NCBI RefSeq assembly: GCF_025567305.1
Contig: NZ_JAOQJP010000014.1
Location: forward strand, 1-64,000
Direction of reading: 5' to 3'
Length of the DNA stretch: 64,000 bases
From: Lentihominibacter butyricus
Lineage (GTDB): Bacteria > Bacillota > Clostridia > Peptostreptococcales > Anaerovoracaceae
The position numbers and the translations under genes are program-made. Below the pieces are notes generated by a model. It saw only the letters and a program-made list of their open reading frames with translations. It made no database searches and was not told where the DNA came from. Each line of letters starts with the position of its first letter. The stretch's first letter is position 1. Positions 33,898 to 43,032 of the stretch are shown piece after piece.

Positions 33898-35343
33898 CTA
33901 TCTGTTGAACATGTCTCTCTGGCGCTCCCATTCTCTGCGTCGCGCCTCTCTTGCACGTTTCGCTTTCATACGCTGCCTCTTTTTACGCTGGCTTCTCTTC
34001 ACCGCAACGAAGAGTACGAATATCAGGATCAGCAGTATCACCTGCATCACGATGAACAGCGTTTTATGCTCGTCCGCGATACCTATGTATGAAAGCGGCC
34101 CGCCCTTTTCCACGCTCTCGAGCGCGACCAGATCCGACGCTGCGATCACATCTCCGTCTTCATTGTATGCCACGAGCGTTCCGATACTGTCGCCTTTTTC
34201 CACAGGTGCCTTCAGCTTCTTCTCAGCTTTGAGCACTTCTGTCGTCACAGTGTCAGTCTTTGTTCCTTTATCAAGGGTTATATCCATATCCTCTGCGACT
34301 GCTGCAGGCACACGGCTCTTCGCGCCCTGCCATATACGCAGTTCATCGACCTGCTGCCCGGCTTCAGCTGCCTTGTACGTCTTGTATTTAGAAAACCCGT
34401 AGTCCCATAACGCTATAGTATCTGTAAAGCGCTGCGCAGATTTTTCCGCATTCAGCGTCACGACGATCAGCTCTGTATCTTTCTTTTTTGCAGCTCCGCA
34501 GAAGCAGTACCCCGCATCCTCGGTGAACCCGGTCTTTACACCTGTAGTACCTTCGTATTTCAGAGGGCGCTCTTTGCCGTTCACTTCCGCCGTCTTGCTG
34601 TCTCCGACAAGGCACATGTTCGTGGACTTTATATTCCTTTCCGATGACATGTCAGTCTCCGGTATCGTATACTGCTTTTTAGCTACGATCTCCCTGAACT
34701 GCTCGTTTTTCATAGCCTCACGCGCGATCATCGCGATATCGTACGCAGTCGTCACATGCCTCTGCCCCGCCGGTGTGAGACCGCTCGGGTTTGAAAATTC
34801 AGTGTCCTTCGCTCCGCACTGTGCAGCCCTTTCATTCATCATCTCAGCAAATCCTTCCCAGGATCCGCCCATGTGCATCGCCAGCGCATCAGCTGCATCA
34901 TTTGCAGAAGCTATAAGTGTCGCATTTATCATCTGCTCCGCAGTCAGAGTCTCGCCCACCTTGAGCGCGATATTCGTTCCCTCGGGATCCGGCTCGTTAT
35001 ACGCCGTGACCTCTTCGTTCATGTCGAGGTTCTCCAGTGCGATCAGCGCTGTTATTATCTTCGTTATGCTGGCCGGATCGCGCTGCTCGTATGCGTTCTT
35101 TTCGTAAAGTATCGCACCGCTACCTGCGTCTATCATTATAGCCGACGTCCCGGATATCTCCGGTGCGTCGTCCCAGTTTATGTCTGTGGACGCCTTTAAC
35201 TTTATACTGCCCGAACCGCTGTCTGTATTTTGCGCATCTGCAAAAGACGGCGCTGCTCCTGTCAGGATAAGCGCCATCATCATTATTATACAAACCACAG
35301 TTCTGACAGACATACTTCTGTTTTTATTAGTGTGTGTCTTCAT
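33898..35343 (-). CDS. dacA: D-alanyl-D-alanine carboxypeptidase (penicillin-binding protein, DacA/PBP5 type)
   Basis: Trims the terminal D-Ala from peptidoglycan stem peptides outside the membrane. About 481 residues: signal peptide (VVCIIMMMALILTGAAPSFA, ending near residue 35), then the peptidase S11 domain with the catalytic motifs SITK (near 92), SAND (near 147) and KTGFT (near 267). A PBP5-like beta domain is followed by a C-terminal transmembrane helix (TLFIVMQVILLILIFVLFVA) and a very basic tail of about 35 residues. A TM anchor with a basic cytoplasmic tail replaces the usual amphipathic anchor. GAAGGA supports the ATG at 35343 over the one at 35355. Placed between serC and uvrC. Confidence 0.93.
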   Translation of the reverse strand: MKTHTNKNRSMSVRTVVCIIMMMALILTGAAPSFADAQNTDSGSGSIKLKASTDINWDDAPEISGTSAIMIDAGSGAILYEKNAYEQRDPASITKIITALIALENLDMNEEVTAYNEPDPEGTNIALKVGETLTAEQMINATLIASANDAADALAMHMGGSWEGFAEMMNERAAQCGAKDTEFSNPSGLTPAGQRHVTTAYDIAMIAREAMKNEQFREIVAKKQYTIPETDMSSERNIKSTNMCLVGDSKTAEVNGKERPLKYEGTTGVKTGFTEDAGYCFCGAAKKKDTELIVVTLNAEKSAQRFTDTIALWDYGFSKYKTYKAAEAGQQVDELRIWQGAKSRVPAAVAEDMDITLDKGTKTDTVTTEVLKAEKKLKAPVEKGDSIGTLVAYNEDGDVIAASDLVALESVEKGGPLSYIGIADEHKTLFIVMQVILLILIFVLFVAVKRSQRKKRQRMKAKRAREARRREWERQRDMFNR

Positions 35344-35399
35344 ATATTCCTTCATCTCTTACATCATCGGGAATCTGCGTAAACTGCTTCGTATCGTTT

Positions 35400-36488
35400 C
35401 TATTTGTTCTCTGCCTCGAATTTCTTCATGAATTCGATAAGAGCGTCAACGCCTTCTTCAGGCATTGCGTTGTAGATGCTCGCACGCATGCCGCCTATGG
35501 ATCTGTGTCCGTTGAGGTTGTGCATGTTGTTAGCCTTTGCCTCTGCAACGAATTTCTTGTCGAGATCAGCATCGCCCGTAACGAATACGACATTCATCAG
35601 CGATCTGTCTTCTTTTTCAACAGGGCACTTGTAAAGCTCGCTGCTGTCGATGAAATCGTAAAGCTTCTGTGCTTTCTTCACGTTTCTTCTGTTCATCTCT
35701 GCTACTCCGCCCATCTCCTTGATGTGTTTGAACACTTCGCCTGCGATATAGATCGCGAAGCAGTTAGGTGTGTTGTATGTCGATCCGTTGTCTGCGTGGA
35801 TCTTGTAGTCAAGGTAAGTAGGCACTGTCTCTTTTGCAAAGCCTATCAGGTCTTCTCTCATGATCGCGATGGCGATGCCTGACGGTGCGATGTTCTTCTG
35901 AACGCCTGCATAGATGAGGCCGAACTTGCTCACATCGATCTCCTCTGACAGTATGCACGATGACATGTCTGCAACGAGAGGGATATCTCCCGTATCCGGG
36001 ATGTACGGATAGTGAGTTCCATAAATAGTATTGTTGAACGTGATATGCACGTAGTCAGCATCAGGTCTGAAATCTTCTTTCTTTACTTTCGGTATATATG
36101 AAAAAGTCGACTCTTCTGATGATGCAACGATCTTGATGTCTCCGAATTTCTGAGCTTCCTTCGCTGCCTTCTTCGCCCATGTTCCTGTGATGATATAATC
36201 AGCCTTGCCTGATTTTCTCAGGAGATTCAGAGGGACCATCGCAAACTGCAGTGTGCCTCCGCCCTGTATGAACATTACCTTGTAATTGTCAGGAATGTTC
36301 ATGATATCTCTGAGATTTTTTTCTGCATCTTCCAGAATTGCTTTGAATTCAGCGGATCTGTGACTCATTTCCATTACTGATTCTCCACAGCCCTTGTAGT
36401 TTGCCAGATTTGCGGCTGCGTCTTCGATCACGCTAAGCGGCAGCATCGACGGACCTGCCGAAAAGTTATATGCTCTTTCTTTACTCAA
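35400..36488 (-). CDS. serC: Phosphoserine aminotransferase
   Basis: Converts 3-phosphohydroxypyruvate and glutamate to 3-phosphoserine in serine synthesis, and may serve in vitamin B6 synthesis. The 362-residue PLP enzyme begins AYNFSAGPSMLP. It carries GGGTLQFAMVP near residue 75 and the PLP lysine in IYAGVQKNIAPSG (near 193). The start is TTG at 36488, because GGAGGTG lies 5 bases before it; a GTG further upstream lies inside the ribosome site. serA is 1.7 kb away on the opposite strand with one gene between. Confidence 0.94.
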   Translation of the reverse strand: MSKERAYNFSAGPSMLPLSVIEDAAANLANYKGCGESVMEMSHRSAEFKAILEDAEKNLRDIMNIPDNYKVMFIQGGGTLQFAMVPLNLLRKSGKADYIITGTWAKKAAKEAQKFGDIKIVASSEESTFSYIPKVKKEDFRPDADYVHITFNNTIYGTHYPYIPDTGDIPLVADMSSCILSEEIDVSKFGLIYAGVQKNIAPSGIAIAIMREDLIGFAKETVPTYLDYKIHADNGSTYNTPNCFAIYIAGEVFKHIKEMGGVAEMNRRNVKKAQKLYDFIDSSELYKCPVEKEDRSLMNVVFVTGDADLDKKFVAEAKANNMHNLNGHRSIGGMRASIYNAMPEEGVDALIEFMKKFEAENK

Positions 36489-36559
36489 TTTGGTCACCTC
36501 CACCTTTTTTACTAATTCTTGTCCATTTGAGTATTACAAAAAACTTCTATAATAGATTT

Positions 36560-36588
36560 ATTATATCACTCTGCGACTTTAGCGTAAA
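36560..36588 (-). promoter_or_regulatory. Probable promoter of serC
   Basis: TATAAT (36560-36565) with TTTACG at a 17-base spacing on the minus strand. Confidence 0.6.
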
Positions 36589-36649
36589 GAAAAAAAGAAA
36601 ATGTATTTGCCAAGGATTTCAGCAAGCGTTTCGCCGGGCATTTTCAAAA

Positions 36650-36699
36650 TAAAAAAGAACGGCGCCGCACCACCTTTACATATCGATGCAGCACCGCCC
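36650..36699 (-). terminator. Probable terminator upstream of serC
   Basis: An imperfect GGCG...CGCC stem followed by TTCTTTTTTATTTT on the minus strand; it would end the transcript of the gene at 36829. The rest of the 340-base gap (36489-36828) shows only the serC promoter. Confidence 0.5.
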
Positions 36700-36828
36700 C
36701 CCGTTTCCAGAAAACATTATTCTTCTGTATTACTTTACTACATTATATCATACCGCCTCATATATCTCCGCATCTGTCATCCGTCCGTACATCCCGGACT
36801 TCACGCTTCGTATATATCCCACAGCATC

Positions 36829-37854
36829 CTAGCAGTAGAATTCTCCCGGATAAGTCAGGTACTGATTAGGCTCCAGCTGATCCGCAGTGACATATCCAGG
36901 CTGCGCGAGGATGAGTCCAGGGATTCTGTTGACTACTGTCGCGCATGTATGCTCTACAGTTGCCGGCTTTACGACATGGAATTCAGTATCAGGCTCGCCT
37001 GATATCTTCCAGTCGCACATGTCGCCGTCATCCGGTCCGTAAACCTTGCCGATGGTCTCTTCTTCGATCGTGATTCCCTGCATCGTCTCTATAGTCACTA
37101 CTGCCGACATTCCGATGCATTTTCCTGCCTCGATAGTCTTGCCGAGAGTGCTCGAGTATATATCCTTGTCTATCACTGCAGGCACGTGCTTCTGCGTGAT
37201 CGACCTGATCGTCAGACCCAGCTTGTTACAGATGGCTTCACTCGCATTCCACGCATAGGACGGTTCGAACTCTGCCGGGTGAGCAATGTTCTTCTCGAAT
37301 TCTTCCGGCGTCAGATCACATCCGTGTGCGTTTGCCAGCGCGAGACCGTATTCATCTACATTGTAGCTGTATGCGCCCTTTATCTTCGTGATCTTGTGAC
37401 AGCCGCCTGCTACCAGGGCCACCATGTTGATCCAGAAGATATCCTGCATACCGCTTCCGGTGATCGTGCACCCCGTCTCCTTTGCGATGGCATCAAGACG
37501 GTTGATATGAGCTGCCGATGTAGTCCACGGATAGATAGCCTCCTCGCATGTCGTGATCACATTGATACCGCGGACTGCGCATTTTTCCACATGATCGTAG
37601 ATATCGTCGATAAAGCTGAACAATGTGACGATGGCAACGTCTGCATCGCATTCGTCGAGGACCCTGTCAGCATCATCGGAGATGATCACCCCTGTTTTGA
37701 GGCCCAGCTCTGCGAAGTCACCCACGTCCTGTCCGACTACATCCGGATTCACGTCTATAGCTCCCACGATCTGCATACCATGTTCATGAAGATATCGCAG
37801 GATGTACTTGCTCATCTTTCCGCATCCGTACTGAACGACTCTGATTTTTTCCAT
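36829..37854 (-). CDS. NAD(P)-dependent dehydrogenase of the diaminopentanoate / DapB-like family
   Basis: 341 residues with an N-terminal Rossmann fold (RVVQYGCGKMSKYILRYL, residues 5-22; GAIDVNPDVVGQD) and a dihydrodipicolinate-reductase-like C-terminal domain. It resembles 2,4-diaminopentanoate dehydrogenase (Ord) of clostridial ornithine fermentation and related amine dehydrogenases. Conserved stretches include GSGMQDIFWINMVALVAGGC and HPAEFEP. Together with the ornithine-racemase-like gene at 19.5 kb this hints at ornithine breakdown, but the two are not linked and the ornithine aminomutase genes are not in the window. GGGAGGG precedes the ATG. Exact substrate uncertain. Confidence 0.72.
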   Translation of the reverse strand: MEKIRVVQYGCGKMSKYILRYLHEHGMQIVGAIDVNPDVVGQDVGDFAELGLKTGVIISDDADRVLDECDADVAIVTLFSFIDDIYDHVEKCAVRGINVITTCEEAIYPWTTSAAHINRLDAIAKETGCTITGSGMQDIFWINMVALVAGGCHKITKIKGAYSYNVDEYGLALANAHGCDLTPEEFEKNIAHPAEFEPSYAWNASEAICNKLGLTIRSITQKHVPAVIDKDIYSSTLGKTIEAGKCIGMSAVVTIETMQGITIEEETIGKVYGPDDGDMCDWKISGEPDTEFHVVKPATVEHTCATVVNRIPGLILAQPGYVTADQLEPNQYLTYPGEFYC

Positions 37855-37888
37855 AATAAATCCCTCCCTCGTTTTTTCGACTTGTTTC

Positions 37889-37913
37889 TTCAGATTAATC
37901 TGTAATATCTGAA
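37889..37913. promoter_or_regulatory. Possible operator downstream of the dehydrogenase promoter
   Basis: TTCAGAT...ATCTGAA outer halves enclose the 12-bp palindrome CAGATTAATCTG, placed between the -10 at 37931 and the start codon. It could be a repressor site or a weak RNA stem. Confidence 0.35.
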
Positions 37914-37930
37914 TTATCTTATGTATTGTT

Positions 37931-37960
37931 ATTATACACTATGAAATATGTTCAAAACAA
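37931..37960 (-). promoter_or_regulatory. Promoter of the diaminopentanoate-dehydrogenase-like gene
   Basis: TATAAT (37931-37936) and TTGTTT (37955-37960) at an 18-base spacing on the minus strand. The stretch between here and the serA promoter (37961-38120) holds nothing I recognise. Confidence 0.6.
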
Positions 37961-38120
37961 CAATTTTCAAGATTTGTTCCCGGGATTTTTTGCTGACTAT
38001 TAGCTTACGAGCATGCCAGACCATATACCCGCTATTTCTTCCCCTGCTGTCGGATTCCGGGGCTGTTACCCCCCACCCAAAGCCATACCCACGCTTCATG
38101 TTACCGGATACATATTGCCC

Positions 38121-38149
38121 TTTACCGAATCCGCATGAAGTGCTATAAT
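38121..38149 (+). promoter_or_regulatory. Extended -10 promoter of serA
   Basis: TGC-TATAAT (38141-38149) with TTTACC at a 17-base spacing. The 80-base leader shows no clear riboswitch. Confidence 0.72.
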
Positions 38150-38230
38150 TAGACTATTATTCGAGAATGCAGCAACAGCGCATTACCCGAAAGCAAAACA
38201 GTCTAAATTAATTAAATGTGAGGTAATATT

Positions 38231-39361
38231 ATGTATAAAATCGCGACATTAAACAAAATCTCACCGGTAGGTCTCGACTGTCTTACCGATGACTACACGA
38301 TCACAGAAGAGATCCAGGAAGCTAACAGCATCATCCTCAGAAGCTACAGCATGCATGAAATGGAGCTTTCTGACGAACTTCTCGCTGTCGGCAGAGCCGG
38401 CGCAGGCGTGAACAATATCCCGCTCGACAAATGCGCAGAAAAGGGCATCGTAGTATTCAATGCTCCGGGAGCTAACGCCAACGCAGTAAAAGAACTGTGC
38501 CTGGCCGGAATGCTGCTGGCTGCAAGAAACATTCCTGAAGGCTACGAGTGGGCAAAGACGCTCGAAGGCACTGAAGAAGTCGGCAAAGCCGTAGAAAAAG
38601 GCAAGGGCCAGTTCGCAGGGACTGAGATCAAAGGCAAGACACTCGGTGTCATCGGTCTTGGTGCAATCGGTGTACTCGTTGCAAACGCAGCAGAGAAGCT
38701 CGGCATGAACGTTATCGGATACGACCCGTTCATATCACTGAAATCAGCTCACTCGCTTTCGAACACCATTTCAGTTACTCACGCGCTGAAGGACGTTCTG
38801 CCTCTTTGCGACTACATAACGATCCACGTTCCTGTAATGGATTCAACAAAAGGAATGATCAACGCAGAAGCATTCGAACAGATGAAAGACGGCGTGATAT
38901 TCCTGAACTTTGCAAGAGACAAGCTGGTAAACGACCAGGATCTGATCGCAGCGCTCAACAGCGGCAAAGTCAAGAAATACGTCACAGACTTCCCTAACGA
39001 CGCAGTGATCGGCCAGAAAGGCGTGATCGCACTGCCGCACCTCGGCGCATCCTCCTCGGAAGCAGAAGACAACTGCGCAGTGATGGCGATCGAACAGGTC
39101 ATGGACTATCTCGAAAACGGCAACATCGTGAATTCCGTGAACATGCCTGCATGCTCACTGGGACCTAAAAAAGGCACACGTATCGCTGTCATCTCAAAGG
39201 CTGACGCAGGCGTGCTCGAAAAAGTCGCTGCGATATGCGAAGGCGACGTCGTGAACAAGGTAAGAGGCGACTACGCTTACACACTCGCTGAAACAGACGG
39301 CGACATCGACGTGTCATCGATCGCAGGCGAAGGCGTTATCAGAGTGAGAGTCATCAAATAG
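38231..39361 (+). CDS. serA: D-3-phosphoglycerate dehydrogenase
   Basis: First step of serine synthesis, 3-phosphoglycerate to 3-phosphohydroxypyruvate with NAD. 376 residues. GAGVNNIPLDKCAEKGIVV near residue 57, the NAD fold LGVIGLGAIGVLVANAAEKLG near 140, catalytic Arg in FLNFARDKLVN, and the His in LPHLGASSSEAEDNCA. A short C-terminal regulatory part of about 70 residues is present instead of full ACT plus ASB domains. GAGG lies 7 bases before the ATG. Paired functionally with serC, which is divergent at 35.4-36.5 kb. Confidence 0.93.
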   Translation: MYKIATLNKISPVGLDCLTDDYTITEEIQEANSIILRSYSMHEMELSDELLAVGRAGAGVNNIPLDKCAEKGIVVFNAPGANANAVKELCLAGMLLAARNIPEGYEWAKTLEGTEEVGKAVEKGKGQFAGTEIKGKTLGVIGLGAIGVLVANAAEKLGMNVIGYDPFISLKSAHSLSNTISVTHALKDVLPLCDYITIHVPVMDSTKGMINAEAFEQMKDGVIFLNFARDKLVNDQDLIAALNSGKVKKYVTDFPNDAVIGQKGVIALPHLGASSSEAEDNCAVMAIEQVMDYLENGNIVNSVNMPACSLGPKKGTRIAVISKADAGVLEKVAAICEGDVVNKVRGDYAYTLAETDGDIDVSSIAGEGVIRVRVIK

Positions 39362-39390
39362 TCTCACAGGACGTTTACTCATAAGTACTC

Positions 39391-39470
39391 AAAAACCACC
39401 GCGCATCTCACACAGATGCATACAGCTCCGGACGTCCGGGCTGAACGGTGGTTTTATTTTTTTCTTTTTT
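39391..39470 (+). terminator. Terminator of serA
   Basis: AAAACCACCG pairs with CGGTGGTTTT around an inner CAGC/CCGGA hairpin, followed by ATTTTTTTC. Confidence 0.88.
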
Positions 39471-39481
39471 GTTTTTTGTAA

Positions 39482-39503
39482 AGACCTGCAGGTCTCTTTT
39501 TTT
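39482..39503 (+). terminator. Second, backup terminator after serA
   Basis: Palindrome AGACCTGCAGGTCT followed by CTTTTTTT. Confidence 0.6.
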
Positions 39504-39634
39504 CGGCTTTTATGGCCAGGTCCTGCTTTAGCGTGCACTGCATCAGGCAGCTCAGTCTACATGCATACCGTATCCGGCACCTTATCACGGCCGGTGCCAT
39601 ATTCATAACGAAATATATCGATCAGCTCAATCCG

Positions 39635-40492
39635 TCACGGCCGGTGCCGCTTGCTGACCGGCTTTTCCGCACTCTCGTCCCACACCTTTATGAACAGGAC
39701 TCCCAGGAACAGCACCCAGGCAAGCAGGAAAAACCAGAACATGATCGCTACTACCGATGACAGCGCCCCGTACAGGATGTCATAATCAGCCAGCGAGTTC
39801 GCATATTTCGAATAACACAGTGTCACTATCAACATTCCGATAGAAGCGAACAGACTGCCCGGAAGTATCCTTTTGAACTTCACCCTTTCGGTAGGCAGCA
39901 GATAGTAGTTATATGTCACCATCATGAAGTACAGCGCAAATCCGAGCACCCATCTGAGAAACATCCATACATTATCCAGATATTCCCCCGCCGGCAGCCC
40001 CAGCGCTGACACGATGACCTCAAGGATCAGCTTTCCGTATGCCAGTATGACTATCGAAAACGCGATCGTAAAGATCGTCACCAGTATCGTACGCACCGCT
40101 CTGAAACGCTCGATGAAATAATTACGTCCGGTACTCCTGCCGTCCGTCAGAGTATAGTTCGTTATACGCATTATTGAAAACGATGCTCTCGAGCCGGCCC
40201 ACAGAGCTATGAACGCAAATACGATAGAGCTCGCACCCGCAGATTTGAATCTGAACAGCGCATTCAGCATGCTCGACATCTGCTTTCCGGTATAGGCTTC
40301 TATCAGTCTTAGTGCGCTTTCCACTGAAATACCGAAAACACCGAGGATCTGTGTCATCAGAAGGAATATAGGCGTTATCGACAGCAGCAGATAAAAAGCC
40401 ACCTGTGCCGCAAAGCCCTGATAATACGGATCCTTCATCTGCTTGAAGCCGAGCAGGAGCATTTTTCCCAGTCTCTTCTTGAAATCAGCCAT
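39635..40492 (-). CDS. yihY: YihY/BrkB family inner-membrane protein
   Basis: 285-residue integral membrane protein with about six hydrophobic segments and the family stretches QVAFYLLLSITPIFLLMTQI (near residue 28), LWAGSRASFSIM and RWVLGFALYFMMVTYNYYLLP. Once proposed as RNase BN, the family is now regarded as membrane proteins of unknown transport role. The start codon shares a base with the rdgB stop (TAATG), so it is translationally coupled to rdgB. Confidence 0.88.
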   Translation of the reverse strand: MADFKKRLGKMLLLGFKQMKDPYYQGFAAQVAFYLLLSITPIFLLMTQILGVFGISVESALRLIEAYTGKQMSSMLNALFRFKSAGASSIVFAFIALWAGSRASFSIMRITNYTLTDGRSTGRNYFIERFRAVRTILVTIFTIAFSIVILAYGKLILEVIVSALGLPAGEYLDNVWMFLRWVLGFALYFMMVTYNYYLLPTERVKFKRILPGSLFASIGMLIVTLCYSKYANSLADYDILYGALSSVVAIMFWFFLLAWVLFLGVLFIKVWDESAEKPVSKRHRP

Positions 40493-41100
40493 TAAAGATT
40501 ACCCTCTTCTGACATAAGTTTTTCTCTCAGCACTTTCAGCGCATTGGCTCTGTGGCTTATGCGGTTCTTGACTTCCGGGTCTATCACGCCGAAAGTCTCG
40601 TCATATCCGACAGGCACGAACAGCGGATCATATCCGAATCCGTTGCCGCCGTGAGGTTCGAGCAGCAGGTGCCCCTCCACTTCGCCTCTGGCTACTACAG
40701 ACCTGCCGTCCGGATACACCATCGTTATCACCGAGACGAACCTGGCTGTGCGCTTTTCATAAGGCACGTCCTTTATCAGACTTATCAGCTTCCTGTTGTT
40801 TGCCTCGTCGTCGCCGTCGACTCCCGCAAAACGCGCCGAATATATCCCTGGCGCACCGTCAAGGCAGTCGACTTCCAGACCGGAGTCATCAGCAATAGTC
40901 ACCTGTCCGCAGAGCTTCATTATCTCATAAGCCTTCTTATACGAATTTTCTTCAAAACTGCTGCCGTCTTCAACTATCTCCACATCAGGGACACCTGCAT
41001 CTTTTCTCGAGATCACAGACATCCCGAATTCCTTCGTTATCGCTTCTATTTCTACGATCTTGTGCTTGTTCTGCGTAGCCGCAACTATAATCTTATCCAC
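40492..41100 (-). CDS. rdgB: XTP/dITP diphosphatase (Ham1 type)
   Basis: House-cleaning nucleotide pyrophosphatase that removes ITP, dITP and XTP. The 202 residues include the substrate motif AATQNKHKIVEI at the N-terminus, ADDSGLEVDCLDGAPGIYSARFAG near residue 70, GGNGFGYDPLFVP near 150 and SHRANALK near the end. The start is GTG with AAAAGGTG upstream. Lies between mntP (28 bases before it) and yihY, all in one direction. Confidence 0.95.
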   Translation of the reverse strand: MDKIIVAATQNKHKIVEIEAITKEFGMSVISRKDAGVPDVEIVEDGSSFEENSYKKAYEIMKLCGQVTIADDSGLEVDCLDGAPGIYSARFAGVDGDDEANNRKLISLIKDVPYEKRTARFVSVITMVYPDGRSVVARGEVEGHLLLEPHGGNGFGYDPLFVPVGYDETFGVIDPEVKNRISHRANALKVLREKLMSEEGNL

Positions 41101-41128
41101 ATTATCACCTTTTCTTTTACAATAAATA

Positions 41129-41680
41129 TCAGAGAATAGCCTTGATACCGATGATCACAAGTATCGCTCCGCCGAGCACCTCTGCTCTGCTTCCCAGCAT
41201 ATCGCCGAATTTGCGGCCGATCAGGATCGCGATCACGACGATCACCGCAGTGGTCGCACCTATTATGGCCGACGGCTCGATGATGCCGATCCCCAGCGCG
41301 CTGAAACCTATGCCGACAGCAAACGCATCTATGCTTGTCGCCACCGCCTGGAAAAGCAGCGTTTTCAGATCCATCACCCTCGATGGCGCGGTTTCATGCT
41401 TCTTCATGTCATCGAAACCCTCTTTTATCATTTTACCACCTATGATGCCCAGAATAACGAATACTACTATTCCCGAGTATTTCGCCATTATGTCCGCGAA
41501 CAGTCCTCCGGCATAATATCCCAGTATCGGCATCAGCATCTGGAACGCTCCGAAAAAAGCGGGCATCGCCGCATACCTGACTCCGGTCAGATTTTTATAA
41601 ACCATTCCGTTAGTCATGGAAACTGCCGCGGCGTCCATCGAAAGACCTGCACCGATCAGCAGTATATCTGCAAGATCCAT
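41129..41680 (-). CDS. mntP: MntP-like manganese efflux pump
   Basis: Membrane exporter of 183 residues with six predicted helices in two homologous halves: GAGLSMDAAAVSMTNG (near residue 10) and ATSIDAFAVGIGFSALGIG (near 113) bear the paired Asp residues of MntP. AAGGGG precedes the ATG. No yybP-ykoY manganese riboswitch is visible in the 216 bases upstream. First gene of mntP-rdgB-yihY. Confidence 0.9.
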   Translation of the reverse strand: MDLADILLIGAGLSMDAAAVSMTNGMVYKNLTGVRYAAMPAFFGAFQMLMPILGYYAGGLFADIMAKYSGIVVFVILGIIGGKMIKEGFDDMKKHETAPSRVMDLKTLLFQAVATSIDAFAVGIGFSALGIGIIEPSAIIGATTAVIVVIAILIGRKFGDMLGSRAEVLGGAILVIIGIKAIL

Positions 41681-41896
41681 TCATTTCCCCTTTCATCCGC
41701 ATCGCTGCGAAAACCCGCCTATGCGAATACATGGGGAATCACAGCACTACAGCATACACACGATTATAACACACATGACCTGGACTTTCCAACGCTTATA
41801 GTGTAAAATAGCAGTGTCGATTTGTTCATGTTTTCTTCACGGACAAATCATTTCTTTATGTATAGTAATAACGTTGACGATTCTGGAGGTCAGTAT

Positions 41897-42811
41897 ATGG
41901 ATATTGTGATTCTCGATGGATATACCATCAATCCCGGAGATTTGAGCTGGGAACCGCTTGAAAATTTATGTGACAGGCTCACTGTCTACGATTCGACACC
42001 GATGGACATGGCACTGGAGCGAGCAGGCAGCGCCGAGGTCCTGATGACCAGCAAGTGCTTCATCACGCGAGAATTCATGGAGCAGTGTCCGAACCTCAAA
42101 TACATAGGCGTCACCGCGACAGGATATAACAACGTCGACGTCGCCGCAGCCGCAGACTTCGGCATAGCGGTGACCAACGTGCCTAAATACTCGACGGATG
42201 CCGTTGCTCAGCACACGATCGCGCTCATCATGGAGCTTGCTAACAACGTGGGGCTGCACAACCAGTCCGTACACCAGGGCGAATGGGCCGACTGCAAATA
42301 TTTCTGCTACTGGAAAAAGCCGGTCACGCTCCTCGCCGGAAAATCGCTCGGCATCATCGGTTACGGTGCGATAGGAAAAAGAGTGGCTGCCATCGCCTCG
42401 GCTCTCGGCATGAAGATCAACATCTACAGAGAAGATCCTGAGGGTGCGATGAAATCTGACTTCGTCTCGCTCCACTGCCCGCTCACAGAAGAAAACAAAG
42501 GCATGGTGAACACTGAGTTCATCGTGAACATGAAGCCGGGAGCTGTCCTGATCAATACGGCGCGCGGAGGACTCGTCGACGAACGTTCGCTTTACGACGC
42601 ACTCAAGTCCGGATTTCTCGGAGCCGCTGCACTCGACGTGCTGGCAACTGAACCGCCGGCTCACGACAGCCCGCTGACGACACTCGACAACTGCATCATC
42701 ACGCCGCACATGGCATGGTCGCCGCAGGAAATGCGCCAGATCATCATCGATGTGCTGGCAGACAATCTGCAGGACTGGCTGCACGGCGGCAGACTCAACA
42801 GAGTCGACTAG
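41897..42811 (+). CDS. D-2-hydroxyacid dehydrogenase
   Basis: NAD-dependent 2-hydroxyacid dehydrogenase, possibly glycerate/hydroxypyruvate reductase. The 304 residues show VTATGYNNVDVAAAADFGI near residue 73, the NAD motif SLGIIGYGAIGKRVA near 145, catalytic INTARGGLVDE (Arg) near 215, Glu in LATEPP and the final His in ITPHMAW. TGGAGGT sets the start at 41897; the frame is open further upstream without a ribosome site. Monocistronic. The similar enzyme SerA is 2.5 kb away, but the sequences are clearly different subfamilies. Confidence 0.9.
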   Translation: MDIVILDGYTINPGDLSWEPLENLCDRLTVYDSTPMDMALERAGSAEVLMTSKCFITREFMEQCPNLKYIGVTATGYNNVDVAAAADFGIAVTNVPKYSTDAVAQHTIALIMELANNVGLHNQSVHQGEWADCKYFCYWKKPVTLLAGKSLGIIGYGAIGKRVAAIASALGMKINIYREDPEGAMKSDFVSLHCPLTEENKGMVNTEFIVNMKPGAVLINTARGGLVDERSLYDALKSGFLGAAALDVLATEPPAHDSPLTTLDNCIITPHMAWSPQEMRQIIIDVLADNLQDWLHGGRLNRVD

Positions 42812-42814
42812 CCT

Positions 42815-42869
42815 GACGGCCGCATACGGATACTGCACAGGTACATGTGCAAAAGCCATATGCGCCGTC
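42815..42869 (+). other. Long hairpin after the hydroxyacid dehydrogenase
   Basis: GACGGC-GCATA pairs with TATGC-GCCGTC (one bulged base) around an inner TGCACA/TGTGCA hairpin. No T-run follows, so it may protect the mRNA end rather than terminate. Confidence 0.45.
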
Positions 42870-42948
42870 ACTATGAAACTCTATATGTGATATGTGGCGC
42901 TCACCGACCACCGAGCGTTGCAGCCGCAACATTGCTCAGCCTGCAATA

Positions 42949-42957
42949 TGGTATAAT
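42949..42957 (+). promoter_or_regulatory. Extended -10 promoter of the QueG-like gene
   Basis: TGG-TATAAT; no good -35 is visible at the standard distance. Confidence 0.6.
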
Positions 42958-43032
42958 ATAGATATGATAACTACTGAGACCCCGAAATATCCCGCAGGAT
43001 ATTTCCATAAAAACAAGAAAGGTGTGTTAATT

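Noticed and set aside
41681..41896. Manganese (yybP-ykoY) riboswitch for mntP
   Set aside because: None of the conserved loop sequences is visible and the gap is short and unstructured.
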